Shown: positions 22,371-32,200 of the stretch, in pieces
Layout: every line of letters begins with the position of its first letter
Position numbering within the stretch: position 1 is the stretch's first letter
From: Pseudobutyrivibrio sp.
Lineage (GTDB): Bacteria > Bacillota > Clostridia > Lachnospirales > Lachnospiraceae
NCBI GenBank assembly: GCA_017934625.1
Contig: JAGBJE010000138.1
Span: 1 to 32,608 of the forward strand
Length of the DNA stretch: 32,608 bases
Direction: 5' to 3'
Program-made: the position numbers and the translations under genes
The notes under the pieces: generated by a model
Told to the model about the DNA's origin: nothing
The model's input: only the letters and a program-made list of their open reading frames with translations
Database searches by the model: none

Positions 22371-24197
22371 CTAACAAAGTTCTTTTAGATTTTCCACACT
22401 CTTAAGTGGTATTCTTACACTAACCTTTGTGTAACAGCCCTCCATGGTTGCCACATCAATACCGTAGCCCTCTCCAAAGCTGGCCTTTAGTCTATCCTGA
22501 ACATTCTTAAGACCTATTCCATTTCCAGAGCCTCCACCTGTAGCTATTTCACCATTAATCTTTTTCTTAAGCCTATCCAGCTCCTCATCATTCATGCCTC
22601 TGCCATTATCAGTAATCTCGATAATGCAATCATTTTCCACTACCAAACCTTTTATGTAGATGGTGGTATCCTCTGCTATTTCCTCCACCCCATGGATTAT
22701 GGCATTTTCTATGATAGGCTGAAGGGACATCTTAGGCACATGTTGATTCATAATGACCATAGGTATATTTAGTGAAAGAATTATATCATAGTCAAACCTG
22801 AGATTAATCAGTGCCATGTAGTTTTTGATATATTCCAGCTCCTCTGACACATGGACCATTTCTGAGGTCCACTTCATGCTGTAGCGCAATAGCTTGCCAA
22901 GGCTTGTGATGGCATCGGAAATGTCGTACTCCTCTTGCATCTCAGCCATCATCTTAATGGACTCTAGCACATTGTAGATAAAATGAGCGTTAATCTGATT
23001 TTGCAATGCCTTAATTTGACTATCCTTTGCAAGAATCTCCCTGTCGATATTCTGCTGCATAAGATTTTGAATATTATCAAGCATTCGATTGACCTGATGG
23101 GCAAGCTCGCCCATCTCATCATCACGGCCAGTTTCTAATGCTCTAACAGACAAATCCCCTTTTCTAACCTGCCTGATGGTATAAAGAGTGGCATAAAAAT
23201 TCTTGAGCACCTGGCGCACTAAAAGGTCTACAACAAAGGATAAAAGTATAAGTATTACAATCATCCAAGCCACAAAGGTATTTCGCTGCTTGTACACCTC
23301 GTTTAGGCTATCACTAATATCCTCAACAGACACTAATGTACCAGAAAGCTCCTTAATGTACATGCCAGAAATTACACTTTTACTTTTCTTGCTATAATAG
23401 GTCTTTATCTCGTTAGTCTCCAACCCCTTAGATTTATCACTCATCTCCTCTGCAAGCCCAAGAGCTATGGCCTTAACATCTTCATCTGTTCTTTTGCCAA
23501 AGATAACATTGCCATCTGATGTAACAAAGCAGCTAATCTCCCCTGGCACATTCTCATACATAGATGGAAACATAGTGCTCATTTTCATGCTGGTTTCTAT
23601 AACACCAAGCTTGCCATATTTCCTGTCATTGATTGGGGTAATAAGTGCCAAAAGCGGTGCTGTATCACTGTTTGAAAACAGATTATCCTTGTAATCGTAT
23701 ACCCAGCCACCAGCCTCTGCCATATATGTCCAAGGCTGCCTTTGCATTCTAGAAGCATTATACATAACAGGCATCATTTCCTGCACATAATCTGTGGCGG
23801 CATAATATCTTGCCCCTGAAAGTACAGGGTTTGTATTAATCAGTCTCTCAAGTGATGCCACATCATTCCTATAAAAAGAGAGCCACTCCTTGGTGGAATA
23901 GCTGCCCTGATTTTTGGCACTAATCAGGATTCTATTCATGGTCTCATCGGACAAGAAAAACTGTGTAGTCATGTTGATAGAATCGATGTTGTTTTTGATA
24001 CTATCCTGACGTCTGGCCATGGTGGAATCCAGATAAGAAACATTTTCCTTGATGGTGGACTGTTCCATATTGTAAAACATAACACCACTTAGGATTGCGA
24101 TAGGCACCATAACAAAGACAAGAATTATGGCAGTCAATTTTCTATTAAGTTTTATTCCTTTAATTGATTCCCAATTTTTCCTTTGCTTTAACAACAT
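22371..24197 (-). CDS. Sensor histidine kinase, YesM/LytS-like (HAMP, His_kinase, HATPase)
   Basis: The product is about 608 residues. A membrane helix near the N-terminus (LTAIILVFVMVPIAILSGVMF), a Cache-like extracytoplasmic domain of about 240 residues and a second helix (WMIVILILLSFVVDLLV) precede a HAMP linker. The phospho-histidine is in LQNQINAHFIYNVLESI, where the usual Pro-His is Ala-His, and the HATPase has IIENAIIHG, DNGRGM and GSGNGIGLKN. The frame allows a start at 24224, but the ATG at 24197 has AGGAG upstream (13 bases, rather far) and still overlaps the end of the lipoprotein gene by 38 bp, implying coupling. It lies between that lipoprotein and its response regulator, so the three are one operon. 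The ligand is probably a sugar or a sugar-loaded binding protein. Confidence 0.9.
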   Translation of the reverse strand: MLLKQRKNWESIKGIKLNRKLTAIILVFVMVPIAILSGVMFYNMEQSTIKENVSYLDSTMARRQDSIKNNIDSINMTTQFFLSDETMNRILISAKNQGSYSTKEWLSFYRNDVASLERLINTNPVLSGARYYAATDYVQEMMPVMYNASRMQRQPWTYMAEAGGWVYDYKDNLFSNSDTAPLLALITPINDRKYGKLGVIETSMKMSTMFPSMYENVPGEISCFVTSDGNVIFGKRTDEDVKAIALGLAEEMSDKSKGLETNEIKTYYSKKSKSVISGMYIKELSGTLVSVEDISDSLNEVYKQRNTFVAWMIVILILLSFVVDLLVRQVLKNFYATLYTIRQVRKGDLSVRALETGRDDEMGELAHQVNRMLDNIQNLMQQNIDREILAKDSQIKALQNQINAHFIYNVLESIKMMAEMQEEYDISDAITSLGKLLRYSMKWTSEMVHVSEELEYIKNYMALINLRFDYDIILSLNIPMVIMNQHVPKMSLQPIIENAIIHGVEEIAEDTTIYIKGLVVENDCIIEITDNGRGMNDEELDRLKKKINGEIATGGGSGNGIGLKNVQDRLKASFGEGYGIDVATMEGCYTKVSVRIPLKSVENLKELC

Positions 24198-25752
24198 ACT
24201 GATATCGTTTCTCCTGAAGCCCATCGTAGCCTAGGGCTACTCGCTCATCCTTATATTCATCCAGAATTTGGTCAAACTCCTCATCGCTTTCTGCTAAAAG
24301 CAGCTGCTGCAAGGTGTCCGACCAAAGAGCCTTAACCTGGCTATCTATGTATGCATCCTCTGTGTCTGCCGGAAGAATAACATCATATTGACCAGTATAC
24401 TTGGCATATTTGTAGGTCCATTCCTCCAGCTGAGTGGTTGGGGATGTATTATCTGTCCTCCATTTTAGCTGCATTACATTATCCTGCAGCATCCAATAGG
24501 CATCATCAGCACCATATATCTGATCATAGGTGCCTCTGTCTGTATTAAGAAGATTAAGCACCTCCGGCTTAATCACAGGCTTGCCATCTACCATATCATA
24601 GGTGATGCCTTCAACCCCAAGATATACTAATTTTTGTCCCTCCTCAGAAATCAGATAGTCCATAAACTGAATAGCCCTGTCAGGATGCTTACAATTCTTT
24701 GAAATCATCGTAACTGTCCAGCCGCTAACTGTATTGGTTGGAAGCACATGGTCATCACCATTCATATTCTTAGGGCCATCCACTGCTATATAGATGCTAT
24801 TTGGATTCTTTGAATAAAGTGCTTTTTGTTGAGCAGCCATATCAGTGTACTGATACAGCATGCAAAAATATCTGCCCTCAGCAATCTTTTCCTCCATCTG
24901 TGTCCTTTGGTCAATAAATACATCAGTAGAAAGATAGCCCTCCTCATTAAGCTTTCTAAACATCTTTAGCCACTTAATATATTCAGGGTCCGTGTTTCTA
25001 TCGTAGAGCTTACCATCCTTTTCGTAAGGAATGGCAAGGAAGTTTTGGATATACTGGTCAAAAGAAACATTTCCTGAATCATCAAAAAGATGGGCGCCAA
25101 TTGGAATAAGTGGTTTGCCATCTATCAGAGGAAACATCTCCTTTGCCTTTTTGACAGCACCTTCAAAGCCTTCTATTGTGGTCATATCAGGGCTTCCAAT
25201 GGCTTCGTATATATCCTTTCTTACAAGGAAGGTTTGGTTGGAGCCGATTTTGTCGTTGCTTTCCACATCCTGAGGGGTGACAGATGAGCTTGGATATCCA
25301 TATATATTTCCATCTGACTGGGTATACCAGCTGACTGCCTGCTTGTCACATACCTGATAAAAGTAAGGGTCGTACTCATCAGCAAGCTCATTGATGGCGT
25401 ACACCATATCCTTTTGAATCATTTCGTTGACCTGTGGCTCCCACCATCCAAGTGTAATCAAATCAGGCAGCGAGCCGGATTCAATGATGGCATTTAGCTT
25501 CTCCTCCTCGTTGCCCTGAGGAGTGATGAAGTTAATGTCCACACCTGTGTTTTCTGTGATGGTGCGGGATACCACATTGCTACCCCAGCCTGTGTTAAAC
25601 CAAGAATAATTAATATACCAATCCAGGGTAACTGTATCATCACCGCTGGATTTTGATGGAGTGTCCACCGCACTTTTGCCACAGCCAGTAAGAGTTAAAG
25701 CTGCAAGTGACAGGGCTATTAATTTGTTGATTGATTGTGCGCAATTTTTCAT
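24160..25752 (-). CDS. Extracellular solute-binding lipoprotein (LplA-like), without own permeases
   Basis: The 530-residue protein has a lipoprotein signal peptide with lipobox LTGC (Cys24) and the type 1 family solute-binding fold, with segments such as GSLPDLITLGWWEP, PIGAHLFDDSG and WTVTMISKNCKHPDRAIQF typical of large LplA-like oligosaccharide-binding lipoproteins of Firmicutes. It would sit on the outer face of the membrane. Unusually it is followed by a YesM/YesN pair rather than permeases, so it may present ligand to the kinase or serve the CUT1 permeases upstream. There is no SD before the ATG; a near-perfect promoter would start transcription at or one base before it, suggesting a leaderless mRNA. 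Confidence 0.9.
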   Translation of the reverse strand: MKNCAQSINKLIALSLAALTLTGCGKSAVDTPSKSSGDDTVTLDWYINYSWFNTGWGSNVVSRTITENTGVDINFITPQGNEEEKLNAIIESGSLPDLITLGWWEPQVNEMIQKDMVYAINELADEYDPYFYQVCDKQAVSWYTQSDGNIYGYPSSSVTPQDVESNDKIGSNQTFLVRKDIYEAIGSPDMTTIEGFEGAVKKAKEMFPLIDGKPLIPIGAHLFDDSGNVSFDQYIQNFLAIPYEKDGKLYDRNTDPEYIKWLKMFRKLNEEGYLSTDVFIDQRTQMEEKIAEGRYFCMLYQYTDMAAQQKALYSKNPNSIYIAVDGPKNMNGDDHVLPTNTVSGWTVTMISKNCKHPDRAIQFMDYLISEEGQKLVYLGVEGITYDMVDGKPVIKPEVLNLLNTDRGTYDQIYGADDAYWMLQDNVMQLKWRTDNTSPTTQLEEWTYKYAKYTGQYDVILPADTEDAYIDSQVKALWSDTLQQLLLAESDEEFDQILDEYKDERVALGYDGLQEKRYQYVVKAKEKLGIN

Positions 25753-25758
25753 ATGATT

Positions 25759-25787
25759 ATTATACTTTCTTGTAATGACACTTTCAA
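25759..25787 (-). promoter_or_regulatory. Near-consensus promoter placing transcription start at the lipoprotein ATG
   Basis: On the minus strand TTGAAA (25787-25782), a 17-bp spacer and TATAAT (25764-25759). Only six bases separate the -10 box from the ATG at 25752, so the transcript should begin at position 25752 or 25753. The -35 box has one mismatch and the -10 box none. Confidence 0.65.
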
Positions 25788-25804
25788 TAAATAAACGCCA
25801 TAAA

Positions 25805-25959
25805 GGACTGCCGCAATAAGCGCCAGTCCATTATATTTATAGGTTTTTGTTTTTCATCAGAAAAACAAGAACCGGACATAGACCAATATTTTCTGAAAGA
25901 AAATATTGCTTGGCAAAGCCAAGTTCTTGTGGGCTTTTTCCTTAAGTAGCCCACAAGAA
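25805..25959. repeat. Array of five hairpins between the permease and lipoprotein genes
   Basis: In 155 bp there are: GGACTG..CGC / GCG..CAGTCC (25805-25829, one mismatch); TTGTTTTTC / GAAAAACAA (25847-25868); CAATATTTTC / GAAAATATTG (25884-25908); CTTGGC / GCCAAG (25909-25923); and a 12-bp stem TTCTTGTGGGCT / AGCCCACAAGAA (25924-25959). The last three touch each other, and the last begins one base after the permease stop. None has a proper minus-strand T-tract, so this is not an ordinary terminator; an mRNA-protecting element or dispersed repeat is possible. Confidence 0.75.
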
Positions 25960-25960
25960 G

Positions 25961-26788
25961 TCACTCTTTTACGCTACCTGCAGAAATACTGCTGATAATA
26001 TATCTAGAGCAGAATGCAAATACTATCATGATAGGCACTACAGAAATAGCAACACCAAGGTATATAGCTCCCTGATTCTTCTGCAGGTCTGTTGCAGCAT
26101 TCAGTGTTGAAATCATTACAGGTAATGTCATTTTATTAGGAGTATTCAAAAGTATTAATGGCATCAGGTATGAATTCCAGTTTCCGATAAATGCTCCTAT
26201 GGACATGGTGGCAATACCAGGTGCCATAATAGGAAGTACGATTTTGTGGAATGTATGTATTTCTGATGCTCCATCGATTCTGGCAGCCTCAAGCAGCGCC
26301 TTTGACAATGTTGATTTAACATACTGCCTTAGGAAGAACACGATTCCTGGCGCTGCTATAGCTGGAACAATTAATGGTACGTATGAATCAATAAGTCTAA
26401 GCTTCTGGCAAAGGTTGTAAAAACCTATTAGGGAGAGCTGAGCAGGTATCATCATAAATACCACGATTACCTTAAAGAGTAGGCTGTTACCCTTCCATTC
26501 ATACATAGCCATGGCGTAAGCTGTAATGGCTGAAAAGTATGCTGTAAGGAGAGTTGCCGGAACAGCCACCTTGATACTGTTGAAGAAGCCTCTGAAAAGG
26601 TTAACGTAATCAAACAACACAATCCAGTTATCACGTAAGCTGTGTCCCGGCAAAAATGAAAATGAATGAGTTATCTCAACACCTGAGCGAGTAGAGTTAA
26701 CAATCATCAACCAGAATGGAAGAAGACAAGCAAGGGAAAGCACTATAAGTGCAATATATAAAATGAATCTTTTGATTTTTGTGGCCAC
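25961..26788 (-). CDS. CUT1 carbohydrate ABC transporter permease (MalG/LacG type)
   Basis: The 275-residue inner membrane protein has six predicted helices and the ATPase-contacting EAA loop (EAARIDGASEIHTFHKIVLP). It forms the channel with the MalF-type permease encoded just upstream. An ATG 13 codons further out lies inside the preceding gene; the GTG at 26788 is preceded by AAAGGAGG with nine bases spacing and follows the upstream stop by four bases, so GTG is chosen. No ATPase gene follows. The C-terminus (SSISAGSVKE) is typical. Substrate cannot be told from sequence; the linked phosphorylase-like genes suggest a glucan or other oligosaccharide. Confidence 0.93.
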   Translation of the reverse strand: MATKIKRFILYIALIVLSLACLLPFWLMIVNSTRSGVEITHSFSFLPGHSLRDNWIVLFDYVNLFRGFFNSIKVAVPATLLTAYFSAITAYAMAMYEWKGNSLLFKVIVVFMMIPAQLSLIGFYNLCQKLRLIDSYVPLIVPAIAAPGIVFFLRQYVKSTLSKALLEAARIDGASEIHTFHKIVLPIMAPGIATMSIGAFIGNWNSYLMPLILLNTPNKMTLPVMISTLNAATDLQKNQGAIYLGVAISVVPIMIVFAFCSRYIISSISAGSVKE

Positions 26789-26792
26789 CTTA

Positions 26793-27716
26793 CTAATCCT
26801 CCTTTCCACCGATAAACTTAAATTCAAGTACTGATACGATTAGTATTATGATAAACAGTGTATAAGCTATTGCTGATGCAAAGCCTACCTGATGTGTTTC
26901 AAATCCAAATTTGTACATGTACATAACTACTGTCTGAAGTGTTCCGCCTGGCTCACCGGCTGTAGATGCACCTGCAACACCATTGATAAGGAATGGTAAA
27001 TCAAATAGCTGCAAACCACCAATAAGTGATGTAACTGCTACGTATAAAAGTATTGGTCTAAGAAGTGGTAATGTAATCTTGCCAAAGGTCTTCCATCTTC
27101 CTGCACCATCTATGGCTGCTGCCTCAAAGTAATCCTGAGGGATTCCCTGAACACCTGCCATCAGCATAATAAATGAATTACCAAACCACATCCATGCCTG
27201 AATTACAGATACTACTGCCCATGCTGTAGAACGCTGACCTAACCAGTTTACCTGCTGGTCAACAATGCCTGTGGCAAGCAGAATCTGATTAAAGGTTCCA
27301 TATTTCCAATCCAATAAAGTCTTAAACAGGAATGCCACTGATGTAGCTGCAATAAGATTTGGCAAATAATACAAGGCTCTGAATACTGGAAGTCCAGCAA
27401 GCTTATATTTAATATCCGAAAATACGATAGTAAGTAAGAATGCCAAGCCAAGCTGTAATACTATATTTAATCCCCACATTTTTACTGTGTTATAAAGTGA
27501 ACGCCAAAAGAATTTGTCTCCTACAACACGCTTATAATTTTCTAATCCTACTAAAACAGGATCACCATAGCCCTTATAATCTGTAAAGCTAAGGTATAAG
27601 GTTCTAAATACTGGATATACACTAAAAATCAAAAAAACGATGACGAATGGGAGCACAAACAGATATGCTGCATTATTCCTATTCTTCATCACACTTTTCA
27701 TGGAAATTGCTTTCAT
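26793..27716 (-). CDS. CUT1 carbohydrate ABC transporter permease (MalF/LacF type)
   Basis: The 307-residue protein has an N-terminal cytoplasmic tail, six membrane helices starting with AAYLFVLPFVIVFLIFSVYP, and the EAA loop FEAAAIDGAGRWKTFGKITLP. It pairs with the MalG-type permease directly downstream and the binding protein upstream. GGGAGG is five bases before the ATG at 27716; an ATG five codons in is possible but lacks an SD. It follows the binding protein gene by 58 bp holding a stem-loop, a common arrangement for making more binding protein than permease. Confidence 0.93.
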   Translation of the reverse strand: MKAISMKSVMKNRNNAAYLFVLPFVIVFLIFSVYPVFRTLYLSFTDYKGYGDPVLVGLENYKRVVGDKFFWRSLYNTVKMWGLNIVLQLGLAFLLTIVFSDIKYKLAGLPVFRALYYLPNLIAATSVAFLFKTLLDWKYGTFNQILLATGIVDQQVNWLGQRSTAWAVVSVIQAWMWFGNSFIMLMAGVQGIPQDYFEAAAIDGAGRWKTFGKITLPLLRPILLYVAVTSLIGGLQLFDLPFLINGVAGASTAGEPGGTLQTVVMYMYKFGFETHQVGFASAIAYTLFIIILIVSVLEFKFIGGKED

Positions 27717-27737
27717 CCTTTCCTCCCTTTAAATTTC

Positions 27738-27759
27738 GGGGCTGACTATTGCCAGCCCC
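27738..27759. terminator. Stem-loop between binding protein and permease genes
   Basis: GGGGCTG (27738-27744) pairs with CAGCCCC (27753-27759), 8-base loop. The T-tract (TTTTTG) is on the plus-strand side; on the transcribed minus strand the stem is followed by GAAATTTAAAGG. It is more likely an RNA processing or 3'-stabilising stem for the binding protein mRNA than a full terminator. Confidence 0.6.
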
Positions 27760-27774
27760 TTTTTGTCATCTAAA

Positions 27775-29172
27775 TTATCTTTCAACTGTAATATCTGGAT
27801 ATGTAGATTCAACTACATCGTAGAACTCAGAGATTGCATCTTCCTTGTTCTTCTCACCAGTCTTGATTGCTGTGATTGCAGCACCCCAAGCATCGTTAAT
27901 TACCTTGTCGTAACGAGTTACCTTAGAATAATCAATGTGCTCTGCCTGTGACTGCCAGAATGAATACAAGTGCTGGTTACCATAGATTGGATTCTCATCA
28001 TCCTTGTGCTTTTCAAGTACAGAGATAAGTGAAACTGTGTCACCTTCTGACTTCTCAATCCACCACTCAGCTGTTTCCTCATCAAGTGTTACCCACTTAA
28101 GGAAGTCCCAAGCAAGATCCTTGTGCTCAGAGTTTGCAGAGATACCGATAAATGTACCACCACCAAAGCCATAAGCTGGTCCAGAGCAAACGCCCCACTT
28201 GCCTGATGTTTCTCCTACGTTGTCTCTAAGTGTAAGAACACCCCAGCTAGGAAGACCAAATGCAAAAACCTCTGTCTTATCAAGATCCTTTGTAGCCTCT
28301 TCAAACTGCTCTGCATCCCATACGTTTACAGAATCATCAGCGTAGTTTTGAATATCTGCTGTAAGGATAGGTACCTCGCCTGCCATAGCCTGATACCATG
28401 GTGTAGACCACTGGTTAGCATAAGCTGTGTAATCGTTCTGATATAAATCAACTACAAGGTCCATGTAATCAAGACGAGCCTGATTTACATTTAGCTTGCC
28501 ATCTACAACCCAAGCGCTGTCACCTGAGAAATAGTTAATCTCTGCATCTGATGCAAAGATGCGATAGCCATTGTCCTTAAGTGTCTTTGCTGTAGAAAGA
28601 ACTGTGTCATAGTCAGCAAAAAGCTTGCCGATTTCATCTGGGTCATCTGTACCAAATACCTTTTCAGCAATATCTCTACGATAGTAAATACCTGCTGGAG
28701 TAATCTGGTAAGAAATAGCTCTCTGGATTCCTTCTGAATCCTGACCAACCTTCCATACATAATCAACAATCTGATCTGCATAATCCTGAGCATTGTATGG
28801 CGCCTGATTTAAATCCTCAAAGTAATTAGCATCATAGAAATCCTCAAGCATCTGTGGCTCACCAACGATGATATCAGGTGTTGTCTGTCCACCGTTAAGA
28901 GCTGTCTGTACCTTTGTTACATAGTCTGCAGGCTCGATAACCACTGTCTCAATCTGAACGTCTGGATTAAGCTCTGCATACTTTTCTGCGAAGGTCTGAA
29001 GATCCTTTGCAAGTGTCCAGATAACGAGCTTCTCACCATCTTCGCTACCAACTGTTGCTGAATCAACATTTTCACCTTCTAATGCGGCATCGCTGCCATC
29101 ACTTCCGCAGGCTGCAAGTGAAAGTGTCATTGCGCCTACAAGAAGAACTGCTAAGAATTTTTTTAGCTTCAT
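27775..29172 (-). CDS. Carbohydrate-binding lipoprotein of CUT1 ABC transporter
   Basis: The 465-residue protein has a lipoprotein signal (MKLKKFLAVLLVGAMTLSLA, then Ala-Cys22), an acidic linker and a family 1 solute-binding fold with features such as TPDIIVGEPQMLEDF, GGGTFIGISANSEHKDLAWDFLKWV. It captures oligosaccharide outside the cell for the two permeases encoded downstream. GGGAGG lies eight bases before the ATG. Base composition is higher in GC and codon use looks more optimised than in the neighbouring sensory genes, as expected for an abundant protein. A gap of 103 bp before it holds a TATAAT box and an inverted repeat. Confidence 0.94.
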   Translation of the reverse strand: MKLKKFLAVLLVGAMTLSLAACGSDGSDAALEGENVDSATVGSEDGEKLVIWTLAKDLQTFAEKYAELNPDVQIETVVIEPADYVTKVQTALNGGQTTPDIIVGEPQMLEDFYDANYFEDLNQAPYNAQDYADQIVDYVWKVGQDSEGIQRAISYQITPAGIYYRRDIAEKVFGTDDPDEIGKLFADYDTVLSTAKTLKDNGYRIFASDAEINYFSGDSAWVVDGKLNVNQARLDYMDLVVDLYQNDYTAYANQWSTPWYQAMAGEVPILTADIQNYADDSVNVWDAEQFEEATKDLDKTEVFAFGLPSWGVLTLRDNVGETSGKWGVCSGPAYGFGGGTFIGISANSEHKDLAWDFLKWVTLDEETAEWWIEKSEGDTVSLISVLEKHKDDENPIYGNQHLYSFWQSQAEHIDYSKVTRYDKVINDAWGAAITAIKTGEKNKEDAISEFYDVVESTYPDITVER

Positions 29173-29206
29173 TCTTTCATCCTCCCAACCTTTTGTTGTT
29201 TGTTGT

Positions 29207-29241
29207 GTAACTGTAAGTTACTGTTTATGTTATGAATTATA
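29207..29241 (-). promoter_or_regulatory. Possible activator-dependent promoter and dyad before the binding protein gene
   Basis: TATAAT (29241-29236, minus strand) has no good -35 box (the hexamer 17 bp upstream is TTTTTT). A dyad GTAACT-GTA-AGTTAC (29207-29221) would lie just inside the transcript. A good -10 with a poor -35 suits control by an activator such as the YesN-type regulator; this is inference. Confidence 0.35.
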
Positions 29242-29275
29242 GGATTGGTGGCCTTATGAAAAAATGATACTTTTT

Positions 29276-32200
29276 TTATTTAGGTGTCATTTTTATAGTG
29301 ATAGAAATTGCACCTCTATCTCTAATTTTTTCTGCAGCTTCCTTTGTTAATACATTGCTATATTCTGTGATTGTTGTACCGTCATTGTAATCTACTGAAA
29401 TCTCAGTAATTGAGTATTCTCCTGGAATATAATCCTGCTTTTTATCAAACTCCAATCTAAGTGTGGTGCTGCCAAGGAGTGTTGATGAAACAAAATATTT
29501 TCCATCCTTCTCAGCAATTAAATATTCTGGTATGGCAGGTGTAAGCTCAAACTGCAAATCTCCTGCTTCATTAACAGTAAAAATATTCTTGCCAAAGAAC
29601 ATGAGCTTCCACATACTGATAAATTCTATGGTTGAGCCAGAAAGCCTTGCTACAAAGCCCTTACCATGAATTCTTTCGTTAGGATTTTTAGAGCTTGCGA
29701 TAAATGATGAATTCTCTAAGGTACTCCTTCCATATGTATCTTTATCAAGGAAAGGCACTGCTGCATTCTTAAAGTCCTCAAAGAACTCCTTGTAAAGTCC
29801 ACTTCTAATAAGCTCTAACAGATACTTATATTCCATGTGAAGCCAGATAGATTCATTCTCCAACCAGCCTGGTGTAAAGGCACGACATCTGCCAAGCTCA
29901 AAGCTTGCATCCTTAAGGGATGCATTGACCTTGTACATAGAAAGCTTTTCATCAAAAAGGTCACTTTCCTTTATCTTTGAATACATTGCCCTTTTTGCAT
30001 TGATATCATCACCAAGCTTTAGGAAGCGAACTGGCCCCTCTAGGAAATATGGAACCTTTACCATAGTAAAATGCTTTGGCACAATGCCAGCAGCTGTCTT
30101 ATCATACTCATCAACATCATAGGTAAAATATGCTGGTGCGATGCCATCTGAAAGCTCCACAGCTCTTGCGATGGAAGCATTCATAGAACTACTAAAGGTA
30201 TCAAAAATCTCTCTCATTAACGAGGCTGATATAGCTTTTGCTTCACCAGTGAAGCCTTCATATACCTTGCTTCTATATTCCTCCTTAATATCGTTTTTAC
30301 GATTCCATTTATCTAAGCTATCACTCAGCTCCACCTCTGCCTTATGAATAGAGATAATAAAATCAGCCACCTCTTTAGGCACCACAATATTCTCTTCGTA
30401 TTTGTAGATAACGTCCTTTACAAAATTAATCATCCTTGCAAGCTCATATGATTCGTTCATAGAGGAACCAAGAAGACCTGGAAGACCATTAAGAGCATCA
30501 TACCAGCCTGGCTTGCCACCTTCCATCTCAACACCAAGCCCGTAGGCATCTAGGGTCGCAATCTTGATTGCAGACATAAGTATTAGCTTTGAAATAAGCG
30601 GCATAATAACCTCTTTACCATCTTTATCTACTGCAAAGCTTGGCGCCTTAACAGTATTTTCTCTTGAATCTAAATAGTAGTACTGTCTGATTCCATTATC
30701 TGTTTCTTCGTAACGTTTAAATCTTGGGCGAACCTTTTCCTTGCAATCAAATGCCTTTACATTAGTGTGGTATAGCAAGTCCTTGGCATCATCAGGATAG
30801 ATTTCCAAATATTCTTCTATCAAATCCAGATTGTAGGTCCAGTGATCACTCCAATAGCCCTCGCCAAAATCCGCATTTACGGTTTCTGCAGCTTCAGCCA
30901 TTATTTCATCAAATAGCTGTTTCTCCTTTTCTAGGAAGGCGCCATCAGCCTTATCCATAATAGCTGCTGCAAGCTCCCCTGGTGTAAATGGCTTATCTAT
31001 GCCAAACTGGAGTGCCTTGTCAGATTCATATCTCATCTGCTCTATCTTTAGTGGATTGTAGCCATCCAACTGAATCAAAGAATAAAACATTTCTATATTC
31101 TTAGACTTAACAATGGGGCTAAAAAATGTATCGCATCTTCTGTTTTGATTTACGTCTCTGAAATTACCATTTCCCTGAGAATAAAATTCCGATGACATAG
31201 AAAAATAATTATAGTCACGCTCTAAGTCACCATGCTTTCTGGAATACACATAGTAGGTGTGCTTACCCCCAAGCTGTATTGGCTTGCCACCTCTTAGCAC
31301 ATTATCCATGTAGTTGTATCTTGTATAGCTGTCAAAGGTCTTGTTGGCTGTCTTTGTTGCCACACTATCTGTAAGGGTTTCTGTAAGCCTGGTGCATTCA
31401 TCAAACTTTCTTTCAAAGAAATCTCTATCTATCTGATTTTCCAAAAAGCTATTTAACACCTGCTTATTTCTCACCTGTCCAATCATTTCATAGAGGGTTA
31501 TTGTCTCATTGCTTTCAAGTGATTTTTCTGCTGCAAAAAATGCGCATGGCATTTCGTTAGAAGTGTTCTGATGAGACTTTACTAAATCATTAAGAGGGCT
31601 TTCCTTAAAGCCTACAGCTGTCTCAAAGCCCAGGTCGTAATCGAACACTACACGTGGGTCCACTATAACTGGAAGCACAGCTCCATCTGCTAATCTTCCA
31701 AGGGCGAAGTTTCCACCATCTACCCTTTTAACAACAGCGGAATCCTCCATGCTAACTCTTACTCTGTAATATGGGATACCTGTTTTTTCGTCCTCCACCT
31801 GCATCCAAGCCTTTGTGGTCTGGGCCATCATCTTAAGACTCTCCTGACCTACTCCATAAGGAATGAGGGAAGGCATTCCATCTAATATCTCAAAGCTTCT
31901 TCTTTTATCAGATGAGTTTGTTATCTCCACCACTCGCATGAGGGATGCAATCTTTTCCCCTGGAAGTGTAGCGTAGCTAACCTTTACCTTTATCTCATTT
32001 TCCACATCCTCATCCTCAATGGCTAAGCTATTCATATAGACAGACATCTTTGTTTTAGATGCAGGATTCTTATATGGCTCAAAGTATTTTCCATCAGCCT
32101 TGATAAAGGTACGAAAGCCCATGCGCCCCACCATCTGATAGGCAGTGTGGGCTGGATAGAATTCCATAATTCCATGATCCTTGTCCTGCACACCAAAGCT

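Noticed and set aside
26789..26827. ATG start of the MalG-type permease inside the MalF-type gene
   Set aside because: No SD there; GTG at 26788 follows AAAGGAGG with nine bases and gives a normal N-terminus.
27738..27770. Ordinary rho-independent terminator for the binding protein gene
   Set aside because: The T-tract is on the opposite strand from transcription; the permeases downstream have no other promoter that I can see, so a processing or stabilising stem is more likely.
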